From Opitutaceae bacterium UBA2377 (GTDB taxonomy: Bacteria > Verrucomicrobiota > Verrucomicrobiia > Opitutales > Opitutaceae): 64,000 nucleotides of DNA. This document shows positions 39,315 through 49,579 of this stretch, one piece after another. The position numbers and the translations under genes are program-made. The notes beneath the pieces are model-generated. The model worked only from the letters and a program-made list of their open reading frames with translations. It made no database searches and was not told the origin of the DNA. Numbering within the stretch: position 1 is the first letter of the stretch; each line of letters begins with the position of its first letter. The stretch is from positions 1 through 64,000 of the forward strand of contig DDSZ01000029.1 in assembly GCA_002344205.1 (NCBI GenBank). Reading direction: 5' to 3'.

Positions 39315-40982
39315 TCATCGGCCCTTGCCCAGCAGTTCGTCGGCATGCGCCAGCGCGCTCTTGGCCGTGCGATCCCCCAGCATCCGCGCCAGTTCGCTGA
39401 CGCGCGCCTTGCGGCTGGCCTGGATCGGCTCGATCGTCACCGCCGCACGCGCTCCTTCCTGATCCTTGCTGACGACAAGATGGCAAGTCGCCCGCGCCGC
39501 GACCTGCGGCAAATGGGTCACGCACAACACCTGGTGAGTCTGCGCAATGCCGGCCATCTTTTCACCGACGACCCGGCCGATCTCGCCGCCCACGTTGGCG
39601 TCCACCTCGTCGAACACCAGCAGCGGGACCCCGTCGAGGTCGGCCAGCACGGTTTTCAACGCCAGCATCACCCGCGCAAGTTCGCCGCTGGAGGCAATCC
39701 GGCCCAGCGGCAGCGGCGGTTCGCCCACATTCGGCGAAAACAGAAATTCACAGCCGCAGTCGCCTGTCGGGGAAATTTCAGTGAGCGGCACCACCCGGAT
39801 CTGAAACTCCGCCTTCTTGAAGCCCAACTGCGCGATGCTGGCCGCAGCGACGCGCGCCAGTTGCTTCGCCGCTTTTTCCCGCAGGCCGCGCAGCGCCGCG
39901 GCTTCGTTCCGCGCGGCGCGCTCGGTCTCGACGATTTGTCGGTCCAGCCGGAGCAGCGCACCTTCGACATCACCTTGGGTTTCCAGCCGGCGCCGGAGTT
40001 CTTCCCGCGCCGTCAGCACGGCGGTGAGGTCGCCCCCGTGCCGGCGTTTCAGCTCCAGCCAGGTGTTCATGCGTGCGGTCAGGCTCTCCGCCTGCTCCGG
40101 ATCAAACTGCAATTCCTCGCCCAGCGCCGCGAATTCCGCGGCGAGGTCGTTGAGTTCAATCGCGGCCGCCTCCAGCCGCGCCGCCAACGGCCGGCTCGCC
40201 GCGTCGATGTTTTCCAGCGCCCGCGCATCCCGCAGCAATTGCGCCACCCGGCTCTGCACGCCGTCATCCCCGGTGAGCCCGCCTGCGAGGGTTTGCGTCA
40301 AGCCGGTCAGTTCCTGCGCGCGGTTCATCCGGGAAAAATCCCGCTCCAGCGCGCCCACCGCCTCCTCGGTCAGTTCCAGCGAATCCATCCGGGCGAGCTG
40401 GTGGCGGAGAAACTCGATCTGGTCCGGGGTCAGCCGCGCCTCGCCGCTCAGGCGTTCGCGCTCGGCCTGCAATTTCCGCCACGCGGTGTATTTTTCCCGA
40501 TAGCCCGCCAGCGCCTCACCCGCCCGGCCGTAGAGGTCGAGCAGTTCCAACTGACAGCTCTCCTTGAGCAGCCGCCGCGGCTCGCTCGGACCGTGAAAAT
40601 CAATCCAGTGCTCACCCAGGCGTTGCAACGCCGCCAACGTGGCGAGCCCGCCGTTGACCGTGATCTTCGGCGCCTTGTCGCGCGGCACGCTGCGCTTGAG
40701 AATGAGCACGCCTTCCTCGCAGGGCGGCAGGTCCAGTTCGCCGAGCAGGGCGTCCATCGTCTTGGGGGCGGCGAAATACAGGCTCGCCTCGACCTCGCAG
40801 GCCGCCGCGCCCTGCCGGATGATCGTCTTGTCCGCCCGCTCGCCCGCGAGCAGGCTCAGCGCGCCCAGCAGGATGCTCTTGCCCGCCCCGGTCTCGCCGG
40901 TGACCGCCGTGAACCCGGCCTCAAAATCGAGCGCGACTTCTTCGAGCAGGGCCAGATTGCGGATGCGGAGGGATTGCAGCAT
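39315..40982 (-). CDS. recN: DNA repair protein RecN
   Basis: 555 aa, the normal length. SMC-like arrangement: N-terminal Walker A GETGAGKSI, a central coiled coil (~150-370) and a C-terminal part with SSGELARVMLALK, Walker B PLLVFDEVDANVGGEIG and the H-loop CVTHLPQVAA. It acts in double-strand break repair, and is usually under LexA control; I see no LexA box that is convincing. The start MLQSLRIRNLALLE is the family form. Confidence 0.96.
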   Translation of the reverse strand: MLQSLRIRNLALLEEVALDFEAGFTAVTGETGAGKSILLGALSLLAGERADKTIIRQGAAACEVEASLYFAAPKTMDALLGELDLPPCEEGVLILKRSVPRDKAPKITVNGGLATLAALQRLGEHWIDFHGPSEPRRLLKESCQLELLDLYGRAGEALAGYREKYTAWRKLQAERERLSGEARLTPDQIEFLRHQLARMDSLELTEEAVGALERDFSRMNRAQELTGLTQTLAGGLTGDDGVQSRVAQLLRDARALENIDAASRPLAARLEAAAIELNDLAAEFAALGEELQFDPEQAESLTARMNTWLELKRRHGGDLTAVLTAREELRRRLETQGDVEGALLRLDRQIVETERAARNEAAALRGLREKAAKQLARVAAASIAQLGFKKAEFQIRVVPLTEISPTGDCGCEFLFSPNVGEPPLPLGRIASSGELARVMLALKTVLADLDGVPLLVFDEVDANVGGEIGRVVGEKMAGIAQTHQVLCVTHLPQVAARATCHLVVSKDQEGARAAVTIEPIQASRKARVSELARMLGDRTAKSALAHADELLGKGR

Positions 40983-41109
40983 GGAACAGCGCGCAAGTGA
41001 GCCGGGCCGGTTGCAGCGATTCAAGACCTTTGCCGCCGGTTGCGATTGCATCGGAAATTTACTTGCCGAACCGCGGCCCGGTCGTGCTTACTCTCCGGCC
41101 CGGTAAAAC

Positions 41110-41186
41110 GGACCTTTAGCTCAGTTGGTTAGAGCGTTTCCTTGACATGGAAAAGGTCACTGGTTCGAGTCCAGTAAGGTCCACCA
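41110..41186 (+). tRNA. tRNA-Val(GAC)
   Basis: 77 bases with encoded CCA. Acceptor GGACCTT/AAGGTCC, D arm GCTC...GAGC, anticodon stem TTTCC/GGAAA with loop TTGACAT (anticodon GAC), and T arm ACTGG-TTCGAGT-CCAGT all pair. It is on the plus strand, between recN and ribF. Confidence 0.96.
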
Positions 41187-41192
41187 TCCAAA

Positions 41193-41218
41193 GCCGCCAA
41201 GTCATTGGCGGCCTTTTT
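41193..41218 (+). terminator. Intrinsic terminator after tRNA-Val
   Basis: GCCGCCAA, loop GTCA, TTGGCGGC, then CTTTTT on the plus strand, directly after the tRNA. It ends 2 bases before the ribF stop codon; it could also help end the opposing ribF transcript, but there is no A-run on its other side. Confidence 0.9.
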
Positions 41219-41219
41219 G

Positions 41220-42167
41220 TTAACCCACACCGAACGAATAAGCGGCGGCCACCGCCCGGTCTTTTTCGATCTGGGCCCGCAAGGCGGCAAGATCCGCAAA
41301 TTTTTGCTCCGGGCGCACGAAGGCCAGCCAGTCCACCCGCAGGTGGTCACCCGGACCGTAGGGGCAATCGCCCAGCACGTGGACTTCCAGACGCGGCTCG
41401 CTCGCCTGCTCCACCGTCGGCCGCAGACCGTAGTTGGCCACACCGCGCAAAGCGCCCGCGGTCTTTGTGCCCCAAACCTGCACCACATAAACGCCGTGGC
41501 GTGGCTGCAGGTCGGGCGTCCACGCAAGATTGAGGGTCGGAAAATCCAACGTCCGTCCGAGCTGCCGGCCCGGTGTCACGATCCCTTCCGCCGCATACGA
41601 CCGGCCCAGCAGGGTGTTTGCGGCCGCGATGTCGCCCGTGGCGACGAGCGCCCGAATCCGCGTGCTGCTGATCGGTCCTCCGTCCCCGGCCAACCGGGGC
41701 AGCGCGACGACATCGAGCCCCATCCCCGCGCCTTGGCTTCGGAGCAGCGCGGCATCGCCTGTCCGGCCGCGGCCGAAGCGCCAGTTGTCACCCACATGGA
41801 CGCCGGCCAGTTGCGGCAGATGGTGCCGGAGATGCGGTAAAAAATCCTCCGCGGCCATGCCGGCGAATTCCGGCGTGAAGGTCTGCGTGATGATGGCCGC
41901 GATGCCCAGCTCCGCCAGCGCGCGAGTCTTCGCCGCGGGCGTCATCAGGAGCCGCACCGGCTCCCCGGTGCGGAAAAACACGCTGGGATGCGGGTCAAAG
42001 GTCAGCACGGCGGCCAAGCCGCCGTGGCGTCGCGCCGCGGCCACCGCGGACGCAATCACGGCCTGATGGCCGCGGTGCACGCCGTCGAACATGCCGATGG
42101 CGAGATGCAGCGGACGCGCCGGCAGGCCGGTGTGCTCCAAGCCGGCGCACTGGATGACCGGGTTCAC
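41220..42167 (-). CDS. ribF: Bifunctional riboflavin kinase/FAD synthetase
   Basis: 315 aa. The FAD synthetase part has [24 protein letters not shown] and [15 protein letters not shown]; the C-terminal riboflavin kinase part has [20 protein letters not shown] and [10 protein letters not shown]. It turns riboflavin into FMN and FAD. It is the last gene of the nusA operon and its ATG overlaps the truB stop as ATGA, the usual truB-ribF order. Confidence 0.96.
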   Translation of the reverse strand: MNPVIQCAGLEHTGLPARPLHLAIGMFDGVHRGHQAVIASAVAAARRHGGLAAVLTFDPHPSVFFRTGEPVRLLMTPAAKTRALAELGIAAIITQTFTPEFAGMAAEDFLPHLRHHLPQLAGVHVGDNWRFGRGRTGDAALLRSQGAGMGLDVVALPRLAGDGGPISSTRIRALVATGDIAAANTLLGRSYAAEGIVTPGRQLGRTLDFPTLNLAWTPDLQPRHGVYVVQVWGTKTAGALRGVANYGLRPTVEQASEPRLEVHVLGDCPYGPGDHLRVDWLAFVRPEQKFADLAALRAQIEKDRAVAAAYSFGVG

Positions 42168-42889
42168 AGCGCGACACTCGGCGCCGCCTCGCGCACCGGG
42201 ATCAGGCGCCGGTCGATCTCGGGCAACGACAGTTTCTCGATCTCATCCAGTGTCAGCGCCTGGGCGATGTTGAACCGGTCGGTCGCCGTGCGGCGCAGCG
42301 CGGCGAGATGCGCGCCACAGCCGAGCCGCTGGCCGAGGTCGTGCGCGATGGTCCGCACATAGGTGCCCTTGCTGCACCGCAGGCGAAAATCAAAGGCCGG
42401 CAGCCCGAAGCGGGTGAGCTCGAATTCCGACACGCGGATAAAGCGCGGCTCCCGCTCGATCTCCTCGCCCTTGCGCGCCGATTTGTAGAGCGGCACGCCG
42501 TCGATCTTGATCGCGGAATACATCGGCGGCGTCTGGTATTGGTCGCCGAGAAAACCCTGCATGGCGGTGCGCAGCTCCGCCTCGGTGAGCGCGGGCACGG
42601 GCTTGGTTTCCATCAGCTGCCCTTGGGCGTCCTGCGAGTCGGTAACTTTGCCGAGCTCGATCGTGCCCTCGTATTCTTTGTCGAGGCTGATGAGGTATTG
42701 GGAAATCTTGGTCGCCTTGCCGATCAGCATGATCAGCAGGCCGGTGGCCATGGGGTCGAGCGTGCCGGCGTGGCCGATGCGCTTCATTTGCAGTTTGCGC
42801 CGGAGACGGGCCACCACGTCGTGGGACGTGTGGTCGGTGGGCTTGTCCACGAGGAGCACGCCCTCGAGTTCTTTCATCCGGCCGATCAT
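42164..42889 (-). CDS. truB: tRNA pseudouridine(55) synthase TruB
   Basis: 241 aa. It has [29 protein letters not shown] (the catalytic aspartate lies here) and [15 protein letters not shown]. It makes pseudouridine 55 in the T loop of tRNAs. The ATG at 42889 overlaps the stop of the DHH phosphoesterase as ATGA; a second ATG lies 12 bases on. It is a short form without a PUA-like C-terminus. Confidence 0.96.
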   Translation of the reverse strand: MIGRMKELEGVLLVDKPTDHTSHDVVARLRRKLQMKRIGHAGTLDPMATGLLIMLIGKATKISQYLISLDKEYEGTIELGKVTDSQDAQGQLMETKPVPALTEAELRTAMQGFLGDQYQTPPMYSAIKIDGVPLYKSARKGEEIEREPRFIRVSEFELTRFGLPAFDFRLRCSKGTYVRTIAHDLGQRLGCGAHLAALRRTATDRFNIAQALTLDEIEKLSLPEIDRRLIPVREAAPSVAL

Positions 42890-43911
42890 GCGCCGGTCTT
42901 CCTCGCCGCATCCACCGCCGCTACTTGGCGCGTGATCGCCGCCACGAGCCGCGCGTAAAAATCCGCGGCGTCGGTCTTGAGATTGAGCCCCGCGGCGCAG
43001 GCATGCCCGCCACCGCCGAACTGCCCGGCAATCAGGTCCACCCGGTAGGCGGCTTCCTTGGCGCGCAGGCTGGCTTTCCGGCCGCCATCGGCCCGCTCCT
43101 CGATGAGCACGCCCACATCCACGCCGTCGATGGACCGCGCGTAGTCCACGAGCCCCTCGGTATCCTCGGCGGTGGTGCCCGTCTCCTCAAAGACACCCGC
43201 CGCGAGGGTGCCGAGGCACACGCGGCCGCCGCACTCCAACCGCAACGAAGCGAGGTAATGCTGCAGCAGCCGCATTTTGCCGAGGCTCTCGCGCTCATAG
43301 AGATGGTAGCCCACCTCGTTTGGCCGGGCGCCACAGGCGAGGAGTTCCGCGGCCAGTTGCATGGTGCGGCGGGAAGTCGCGGCGAAGCGGAATTGGCCGG
43401 TGTCCGTCAACATGCCGGCGTAAAGCGCCTGTGCCGAATCGGCGTCGATCGTCATGCCCTGGTCGAGCAGCAGGCCGGTCAGGATTTCGCAGGTCGCGGA
43501 CGAGCCCGTGTCCAGCAGATTGTAACGGGCGAAGCCGGCATTCGAAAGGTGGTGGTCCACCATCGCGAGGGGCGCGGGAAAAGCCGTCCGGATGCGCTCG
43601 CCGGCCCGGGCGCCGTCGGCGCAATCCACAAAGACGGTCGCAAGCTCGCCCGCCTGCGGCAGGATGGACTCAACGCTGGCAAAGGGCGTGTCGGTAACGA
43701 GGAACTGCAGGCGGCGCGGCACGGCATCGGCGTTGACGCACACGGCATCGATTTCCTTGGCCCGCAACGCGCGGCAGAGGGCGACCTGCGAGCCGATGCA
43801 ATCGCCGTCGGGCCGGGCATGGCCGATCACGGCCACGCGGCGGCCGGCGAGTTCCGCGAGGAGGCGGCCAAATTGGGGCGTGAGCCCGGGATAGTGCGGC
43901 GCCGGGCTCAT
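42886..43911 (-). CDS. nrnA: DHH-family phosphoesterase (NrnA-like oligoribonuclease/pAp phosphatase)
   Basis: 341 aa. The DHH motif is in [13 protein letters not shown]; the earlier site is [15 protein letters not shown], and the C-terminal DHHA1 domain includes [10 protein letters not shown]. NrnA-type proteins degrade nanoRNAs and 3'-phosphoadenosine-5'-phosphate. This position, between rbfA and truB, is found in Bacillota and several other phyla. It is coupled at both ends by ATGA overlaps. Confidence 0.93.
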   Translation of the reverse strand: MSPAPHYPGLTPQFGRLLAELAGRRVAVIGHARPDGDCIGSQVALCRALRAKEIDAVCVNADAVPRRLQFLVTDTPFASVESILPQAGELATVFVDCADGARAGERIRTAFPAPLAMVDHHLSNAGFARYNLLDTGSSATCEILTGLLLDQGMTIDADSAQALYAGMLTDTGQFRFAATSRRTMQLAAELLACGARPNEVGYHLYERESLGKMRLLQHYLASLRLECGGRVCLGTLAAGVFEETGTTAEDTEGLVDYARSIDGVDVGVLIEERADGGRKASLRAKEAAYRVDLIAGQFGGGGHACAAGLNLKTDAADFYARLVAAITRQVAAVDAARKTGA

Positions 43912-44267
43912 GCCTGCGGCTCCTCCGGTTCGGCCGGGGTTACTTCATCCAGCAACTGCATCAGCCGTGTGCCGCGCGCGGCCGAGCGGTCGATCACATA
44001 CTCGAATTTTGGCAGGTATTTCAACGTGATGCGGCGGGCGACCTCTTCGCGGATGGCCGGGGCCACGCGCCGGAGCCAGCGCAGCTTTTCCTGCGCGAGT
44101 TCATCGCTCCCGACCACGGCCACGAAGACGCGCCCGTCCCGCAGGTCGGGCGCAACGCGCACCTCCGTGATGGTGACGGGCATCGCCTCGGCCTGGTAAT
44201 GCTGGCGCAGGATCGCGCTGATTTCGCGCTGGATCAGCTCGTTGACCCTGAGGGTGCGGTTGCTCAT
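43908..44267 (-). CDS. rbfA: Ribosome-binding factor A
   Basis: 119 aa. It starts SNRTLRVNELIQREISAILR, the typical RbfA opening, and has VTITEVRVAPDLRDGRVFVAV and the KH-fold end RRVAPAIREEVARRITLKYLPKFEYVID. It matures the 16S rRNA 5' end. It follows infB after an 84-base gap that contains an unusual AT-rich palindrome (44270-44346), and overlaps the next gene by 4 bases. Confidence 0.96.
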   Translation of the reverse strand: MSNRTLRVNELIQREISAILRQHYQAEAMPVTITEVRVAPDLRDGRVFVAVVGSDELAQEKLRWLRRVAPAIREEVARRITLKYLPKFEYVIDRSAARGTRLMQLLDEVTPAEPEEPQA

Positions 44268-44269
44268 CG

Positions 44270-44346
44270 GATTTTCGATTTTGGATTCCCGATTTTCGAT
44301 TTCTTAATCGCCGACTGAACCAATCGAAAATCAAGAATCGAAAATC
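44270..44346. repeat. AT-rich inverted repeat element between infB and rbfA
   Basis: GATTTTCGATT occurs twice on the left (44270-44280 and 44291-44301) and its complement AATCGAAAATC twice on the right (44322-44332 and 44336-44346). Together they form a large hairpin of 77 bases with a GC-rich middle. It stands out in base composition from the flanking genes. Translations of such elements (NRKSxIQNRKS-like) are common junk peptides in many bacterial genomes, which indicates a dispersed intergenic repeat. No T-run follows, so it is not a clear terminator. Confidence 0.85.
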
Positions 44347-44351
44347 AAAAA

Positions 44352-46772
44352 TTAGAGCGAAGCTCGCACCTTCTGCACCTCGTAAACCTCGATCACATCG
44401 CCCACTTCGTAGCCGTTGAAGTCGTCGAGCTTCACGCCGCACTCGAGGCCGGCGCGGACCTCGTTGGCATCGTCCTTGAAGCGCTTGAGCGTCTGGATCT
44501 TGCCCTCGTGCACGATCTCCTTCTTGCGGCGCAGCCGGGCGGCCGCGTTGCGGGTGATCTTGCCCTCGGTGACCAGGCAGCCGGCGACCGCGCCTTTGCC
44601 CTGTGGGAAAACCGCGCGGACTTCCGCGCCGCCGAGCTTGATCTCCTTGAGGTCGGGCTCGAGCAGGTCGGCCATCATCTCGCGGACCTTGTCGGCGAGT
44701 TCATAGATGATGTCGAAGGTCTCGATGCGCACGTTGTGGTGCTTGGCCAGCGGGGTGACGCCGTTTTCCAGCTTGGTGTGGAAACCGAGGATCACGGAGC
44801 CGGCGGCCCCGGCCATGAGCACATCGTTCTTGGTGACCAGACCCACCTCGGTGGAAACGATCTCCAGCGTGACCTTGGTGCTCTTGATGCCTTCCAGCAG
44901 GTTGCGCAGCGCCTCGGCCGAGCCGAAGACATCGGTTTTGACGATGACCTTGAGGACCTTGGACTGCGTGGCGGCGATGTTGGCGAACAATTGCTCGACC
45001 GAGACTTCCTTCGGCGCGGCGGCGGCCGTGCTCACGACCTTCTTGAGGCGCAGGCCCTCTTCCTCCGCCAAGCCTTCGGCCTCGCGGATATTCTTGACCG
45101 CCTTGAAGGAGGCACCGCTGTCAGGCGTATCGGACCAGCCGATGACGCGCACCGGCATCGCCGGAGGCGCTTCTTTGATATTGCGGCCCAGGTCGTCGAA
45201 CATCGCGCGCACCTTGGCAAACTGGGCGCCGCTCACGATGGCGTCGCCCACCTTCAGCGTGCCGCGCTGCACGATCACGGTGGCCAGCGGGCCGCGGCCG
45301 AAATCGATCTCGGACTCGATGATGATGCCCTCGGCGGCCGCCTTCGGGTTGGCCTTGAGCTCCATCACATCGGCCTGGAGAAGGATCATCTCCAGCAGCT
45401 CGGTGATGCCCTGGTTCTTGATGGCCGCAACCGGCACCACGATGGTGTCGCCACCCCAGTCTTCCGGGGCGATGTTGCGCTGCTGCATCTGCGTCTTGAC
45501 CTGGTCGAGGTTGGCACCCTTCACGTCCATCTTGTTGACCGCCACGATCAGCGCCACGTTGGCGTTCTGGGCGTGCTTGAGGGCCTCGTCCGTCTGCGGC
45601 ATGAAGCCGTCGTCCGCCGCCACGACGAGCACCGCGATGTCGGTGACGTCGGCCCCGCGGGCGCGCATCTTCGTGAACGCCGCGTGGCCGGGCGTATCAA
45701 GAAAGGTGATTTTGCGGCCGTTGTGCTCGATCTGGTAGGCGCCGATGTGCTGCGTGATGCCGCCGGCCTCGCCCGCGGCGACATCGGCCTTGCGGATGGC
45801 GTCGAGCAGCGAGGTCTTACCGTGGTCCACATGGCCAAGGATGCAGACGACGGGCGGACGCGGCGCGAGGTTGCGTGCCTCCTCTTCCTCGGCCTGCTTG
45901 CGCTGCTTGTCCTTGTCGTCGGCCGCCGGGGCCTTCGGCGTCTCGCCGCGATGCTTGATCTCAAGCATGAAGCCGTGCTTCTCGGCGACCTTGATGGCCA
46001 TCGGTTCCTCGATCGCGGAATTCATCGAGGCGAAGCCGCCCGCCTGATTGAGTTCCGAGATGAGCTTGAAAGGCTTCATCCCCAGCGCGGTGGCGAAATC
46101 GCGGACGATGATCGGTGGCTTGATCTGGATGATTTTGACTTCACCGGTCGCCACAGGCTCCACCGCGGGAGCCGCGGGTACGGAGACCTGGGCCGGCGCG
46201 CCGGCCGTCGGCAGCGGCTTGGGAGCACTCAATGGTGCGGCTGACCGCACAATCGGTGGCGGCGCGGAAACCAGCGCGGGCCCTTTGGCCACGGGCGGCG
46301 GCACCGGCGGCGAAGCCGGGCGGCTGACCACCGGAGCAGGCGCGACGGGACGCGGCAAAGGCGGCGGCATGGCTGGCGCTTTCACCGGCGCAGTCGCCGG
46401 TGCAACCGGGCGCGGAGGCAAAGCGGGCGCGGGTGTCGGAGCGGTGGCCTTCACTGCGGCGGCCGCTGCTTCTTTTTCACGCACGACATCTTCCTTGGAT
46501 TTGACGAAGACACCGGGCGGCAGGCTCACCTTCGGAGCGACACTGGGCTCGGGTGTTGCGACCGGCTCGGATGCGGCCGCGGGCTCGCTCGGCGCAGCGG
46601 CGGATTTTTTGGCGGCAAACTCCTCACGCAGCGCATCGGCGCTGATGTTGTCCACCGTGCTCGACACCGACTTCACATCCGGGCGGATGATATTGCGCTC
46701 CTTGAGCAGCGCCAACATATCCTTGTTATCAAGGCCGAGCTCCTCGGCCAGCTTGTGGATGCGAATACTCAT
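44352..46772 (-). CDS. infB: Translation initiation factor IF-2
   Basis: 806 aa. An N-terminal IF2_N domain ([23 protein letters not shown]) is followed by an Ala/Pro-rich linker up to about 215. The GTPase has [30 protein letters not shown] and NKMD, then domains II-IV with the fMet-tRNA-binding end. It recruits fMet-tRNA to the 30S subunit. It follows nusA by 23 bases in the usual nusA-infB-rbfA order. Confidence 0.98.
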   Translation of the reverse strand: MSIRIHKLAEELGLDNKDMLALLKERNIIRPDVKSVSSTVDNISADALREEFAAKKSAAAPSEPAAASEPVATPEPSVAPKVSLPPGVFVKSKEDVVREKEAAAAAVKATAPTPAPALPPRPVAPATAPVKAPAMPPPLPRPVAPAPVVSRPASPPVPPPVAKGPALVSAPPPIVRSAAPLSAPKPLPTAGAPAQVSVPAAPAVEPVATGEVKIIQIKPPIIVRDFATALGMKPFKLISELNQAGGFASMNSAIEEPMAIKVAEKHGFMLEIKHRGETPKAPAADDKDKQRKQAEEEEARNLAPRPPVVCILGHVDHGKTSLLDAIRKADVAAGEAGGITQHIGAYQIEHNGRKITFLDTPGHAAFTKMRARGADVTDIAVLVVAADDGFMPQTDEALKHAQNANVALIVAVNKMDVKGANLDQVKTQMQQRNIAPEDWGGDTIVVPVAAIKNQGITELLEMILLQADVMELKANPKAAAEGIIIESEIDFGRGPLATVIVQRGTLKVGDAIVSGAQFAKVRAMFDDLGRNIKEAPPAMPVRVIGWSDTPDSGASFKAVKNIREAEGLAEEEGLRLKKVVSTAAAAPKEVSVEQLFANIAATQSKVLKVIVKTDVFGSAEALRNLLEGIKSTKVTLEIVSTEVGLVTKNDVLMAGAAGSVILGFHTKLENGVTPLAKHHNVRIETFDIIYELADKVREMMADLLEPDLKEIKLGGAEVRAVFPQGKGAVAGCLVTEGKITRNAAARLRRKKEIVHEGKIQTLKRFKDDANEVRAGLECGVKLDDFNGYEVGDVIEVYEVQKVRASL

Positions 46773-46795
46773 GCGTGATTGGGTCTGGGCGCGGA

Positions 46796-48031
46796 TTAGG
46801 CTTGGGGCGGTTGCGAGACGCGGGTGATGATGTCCTGGGCTTCTTCCGACGTGAAGCCGGCGTCCACGAGATCGTCCGCCTCGACGTCCTGGAAGGCCGC
46901 CGGCGAATTGATGCCCATGTCCACGAGCCGGCCGGCAATGACCGCGTCCAGCGCGAAGGTTTTCACGAGCGAGTCGATGGCCGTCTGGCGCGGATCGTCG
47001 CCCATGGCCTTGAACTCCTCGATGTCGAGCCGCCAGCCGATGAGCCGGGAGGTAAGCCGGGCGTTCTGCCCTTTGCGACCGATGGCCACGGCAAGGTCGT
47101 CGGTCGCCACCTTGAGGAGAATGCGGTGATCCTTCTCGTTGATGATGATCTCGCGCGGCACGGCGGGCTTGAGGGCCTCCATGATCATGGCCTTCGGCTC
47201 GGCAAAGTAATTGATGATGTCGATCTTCTCACCGCCGAGTTCGCGCACGATGGTCTTCACGCGCGCGCCGCGGGCGCCCACACAGGCACCTACCGGATCC
47301 ACCTTCGGATCCGTGCTGGTGACGGCAATCTTGGTGCGATAGCCGGGCTCGCGGGCAAAGGCCTCGATCTTGACGGTGCCGTCGGCGATCTCGGTCACCT
47401 CGAGTTCAAAGAGGCGGCGGACGAATTTCGGGCTGGCGCGGCTCAGGATGATCTCGGGACCGCGCGGCGTGGAGTCGATGGACATCAGCAGGCAACGGAT
47501 GCGCTCGCCGGGCTGGTATTCCTCGGCGGGCACCTGCTCCTTGCCGGGCATGATCGCCTCGGCCTTGCCCAGATCGACGTAGAGGTCGTTGCGTTCGCGG
47601 CGGCGAACCGTGCCGGTCACGATGTTGCCGACCTGATCCTTGAAATCGTCGTAGATGCGGTCCTTCTCGAACTGCCGCAGCCGCTGCATCACGGCCTGGC
47701 GGGCGGTCTGCGCCGCGATACGGCCGAGCGTGGAGGGATCGATCTCCTTTTCGATGAACTCGCCGAGGAGCACGCCGGGCTTCAGGGCCTGGGCTTTTTC
47801 GATGTGGATCTCGGTCTTCGGGTTGCTGACGGAGTCCACCACCTTGAGCACAGCCCAAGCATGCATCTGCCCGTTCTTCGGGTTGATCTCGATCTTGAGT
47901 TCCTGGCCGGAGTTAACCCCCTTCTGCGCAGCAGTTTTCAGCGCATTGGTAATCGTCGAGATCATGTCGGCACGACCGATCCCCTTCTCCTTCTCCATGT
48001 ATTCCAGAACGGATAAGATTTCGCTGCTCAT
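46796..48031 (-). CDS. nusA: Transcription termination/antitermination protein NusA
   Basis: 411 aa from the ATG at 48031. N-terminal RNA-polymerase-binding domain, S1 domain ([22 protein letters not shown]), and two KH domains ([27 protein letters not shown] and [19 protein letters not shown]) are followed by one short C-terminal helix-hairpin-helix-like region ([18 protein letters not shown]). The double acidic repeats of E. coli NusA are absent. The rimP gene that normally precedes nusA is missing; a promoter and an intrinsic terminator hairpin occupy the leader. Confidence 0.97.
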   Translation of the reverse strand: MSSEILSVLEYMEKEKGIGRADMISTITNALKTAAQKGVNSGQELKIEINPKNGQMHAWAVLKVVDSVSNPKTEIHIEKAQALKPGVLLGEFIEKEIDPSTLGRIAAQTARQAVMQRLRQFEKDRIYDDFKDQVGNIVTGTVRRRERNDLYVDLGKAEAIMPGKEQVPAEEYQPGERIRCLLMSIDSTPRGPEIILSRASPKFVRRLFELEVTEIADGTVKIEAFAREPGYRTKIAVTSTDPKVDPVGACVGARGARVKTIVRELGGEKIDIINYFAEPKAMIMEALKPAVPREIIINEKDHRILLKVATDDLAVAIGRKGQNARLTSRLIGWRLDIEEFKAMGDDPRQTAIDSLVKTFALDAVIAGRLVDMGINSPAAFQDVEADDLVDAGFTSEEAQDIITRVSQPPQA

Positions 48032-48055
48032 AGGGTTAAGGCTTGATAAATAAGG

Positions 48056-48082
48056 AAAAAAAAAGCGGGCCGCAGGGCCCAC
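48056..48082 (-). terminator. Intrinsic terminator in the nusA leader
   Basis: On the minus strand GTGGGCC, loop CTGC and GGCCCGC (one T-G pair) are followed by nine T residues. It sits 25 bases before the nusA start, after the DUF2851 gene. If the promoter at 48114-48143 is real, the transcript has to read through this hairpin, so it would be an attenuator. Otherwise it just ends the DUF2851 transcript. Confidence 0.9.
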
Positions 48083-48113
48083 TTATTGAAAAGTGAGTTT
48101 GATTGAGTCGGTG

Positions 48114-48143
48114 AACGTATCGGTTGGCCGCAAAACTTGTCAA
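48114..48143 (-). promoter_or_regulatory. Candidate sigma-70 promoter of the nusA operon
   Basis: A perfect TTGACA (48138-48143) and TACGTT (48114-48119) are separated by 18 bases on the minus strand, 83 or more bases before the nusA start. The -35 begins 29 bases after the DUF2851 stop. The same CTTGACA-type -35 stands before rpsP. Confidence 0.55.
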
Positions 48144-48171
48144 GCCCTCGACCCGCCGCCGGCCAGGTGAG

Positions 48172-49380
48172 CTATGCACGCGTGTCGTCGAGCGCCAAAA
48201 GCCGCCCCAATAGACCCTGTGCGGGACCATGGCTGGCGGGATGTTTCCGGCCGGCGAAGACGCCCACATCCCGCAAGGCACGGACCAATACCGGCGGCAG
48301 ATCGCCCGGAAACCAGTGATGCCAGAGCCCGTGAACATCCGCACCCGTGTGCGCCGCCAGGAGAGGCAGCCAGCCGTCGCACACGAGGTTGTCCAGCCGT
48401 GTGCCGCCGATCACCCCGCCGCAAACCAACCCGGTCATGTCCTCCCGCCACTTGGTCAGCCGGTGTTCCCGGCGAGCCGCGGCTGTATCCATGGTGCAGG
48501 CGATCACCGGTAACTGTCGGGCCACTCGCTCCAGCCGGGCCGGCCAGTCTGGCGCTTGGCCAGCCCAAGCCGCATATTGCCGGAGCCGCCTCCGCGGATG
48601 ATTCGCCGGCCGCACCCCCTGCAGGCTCCAGTTCTCATCAGCGAAAAGCCGCTCCCCGTCCAAACGCCCGCCGGCCCACTCGGCCAACGGATGCTTCGCC
48701 GCGAGCCGCAGCATCGGCGCCCGGTTAAACCGGTAGCCCAATATCTCCAGCGCCGCATGCTGGCAGGCCGCCGTCCAACCCAGCCGCGCCACCCTCAGCC
48801 GGGCAAAGTGCACTTTCTGCCGCCAACGCCGCTCGCTGTGCGCCCGCAGTTCGGCCCTGAGTTCCGGCTCGGTCAGCTCCCGCAGCGCGGTGATGATCCG
48901 GTCGATGGGCCGGCCCGCCAGATGCTCCACTGCCGCCTCGGCCGCATACTCCTCAAGATCACAATGCAGCAGCGGCAACAATGCCGCCACCGGGATCAAC
49001 CGGCCCTCGCCCGCCGTGGTGCGGTGCGCCGCGGCCGGCGGAAACAGCACCACATGCAGGCGCACCCGGTCATAGGCCGGATCCGCAGCATGCCGGTGCG
49101 CCGCCCAATCGTCCGCATGCAAATGCAGCTCGACATCGCCCTGCACCACCTCCCCGTCCTCGAAGCGCAACCTCGCCTCCTTGAAATCCGGTCCGCCCAG
49201 CGCATTCCAGCGCCCCGGATGCAGCACACCGACCCGCCGGCCGTCGGTCGTCGCCAGCCGGCTGCGGTCAAAGTCACCGCGCGCCCAAATCTGCTGGAGC
49301 AGTTTTTCGGAAAACGTGAAGGGGCCGTAGAGACCTTGGATCTCCGCCACCGCGGGCCCGGGGTTGGCGCTGCGCGTCAT
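48172..49380 (-). CDS. DUF2851 family protein
   Basis: 402 aa. Two conserved blocks match the family: GGPDFKEARLRFEDGEVVQGDVELHLHADDW near residue 65-100, and LHVVLFPP. No signal peptide or membrane segment. The charged GDVELH motif suggests a nuclease- or lectin-like fold, but there is no established function. It occupies the place where rimP would be expected before nusA, though it is separated from nusA by a terminator and a promoter. Confidence 0.85.
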   Translation of the reverse strand: MTRSANPGPAVAEIQGLYGPFTFSEKLLQQIWARGDFDRSRLATTDGRRVGVLHPGRWNALGGPDFKEARLRFEDGEVVQGDVELHLHADDWAAHRHAADPAYDRVRLHVVLFPPAAAHRTTAGEGRLIPVAALLPLLHCDLEEYAAEAAVEHLAGRPIDRIITALRELTEPELRAELRAHSERRWRQKVHFARLRVARLGWTAACQHAALEILGYRFNRAPMLRLAAKHPLAEWAGGRLDGERLFADENWSLQGVRPANHPRRRLRQYAAWAGQAPDWPARLERVARQLPVIACTMDTAAARREHRLTKWREDMTGLVCGGVIGGTRLDNLVCDGWLPLLAAHTGADVHGLWHHWFPGDLPPVLVRALRDVGVFAGRKHPASHGPAQGLLGRLLALDDTRA

Positions 49381-49448
49381 GCCCGGAGCCTGCCCGCCGC
49401 GAGAAAGCTCGACAAGCCCGGTGTTTCGCGGAGTTTTTCCGGCATTCG

Positions 49449-49536
49449 GGTGGGGTGGCAGAGTGGTCTATCGCGGCGGTCTTGAAAACCGCTGAACCGC
49501 AAGGTTCCGGGGGTTCGAATCCCTCCCCCACCGCCA
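49449..49536 (+). tRNA. tRNA-Ser(TGA)
   Basis: 88 bases with encoded CCA. Acceptor GGTGGGG/CCCCACC, anticodon stem GCGGT/ACCGC with loop CTTGAAA (anticodon TGA), a long variable arm (GAACCGCAAGGTTC) and T arm GGGGG-TTCGAAT-CCCTC are as in class II tRNA-Ser. It lies between DUF2851 and a sugar isomerase gene, both on the other strand. Confidence 0.96.
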
Positions 49537-49579
49537 GCCTTCGCTCGGCGAGCTTCGGCTGGCACGGTCACTCACGCCG

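Noticed and set aside
41063-41094. Promoter of tRNA-Val
   Set aside because: TTGCCG and TACTCT are present, but the 20-base spacing makes it too weak to list.
44101-44442. Small protein across the infB-rbfA gap
   Set aside because: The peptide is just a translation of the AT-rich palindrome (NRKSGIQNRKS type), a common false gene.
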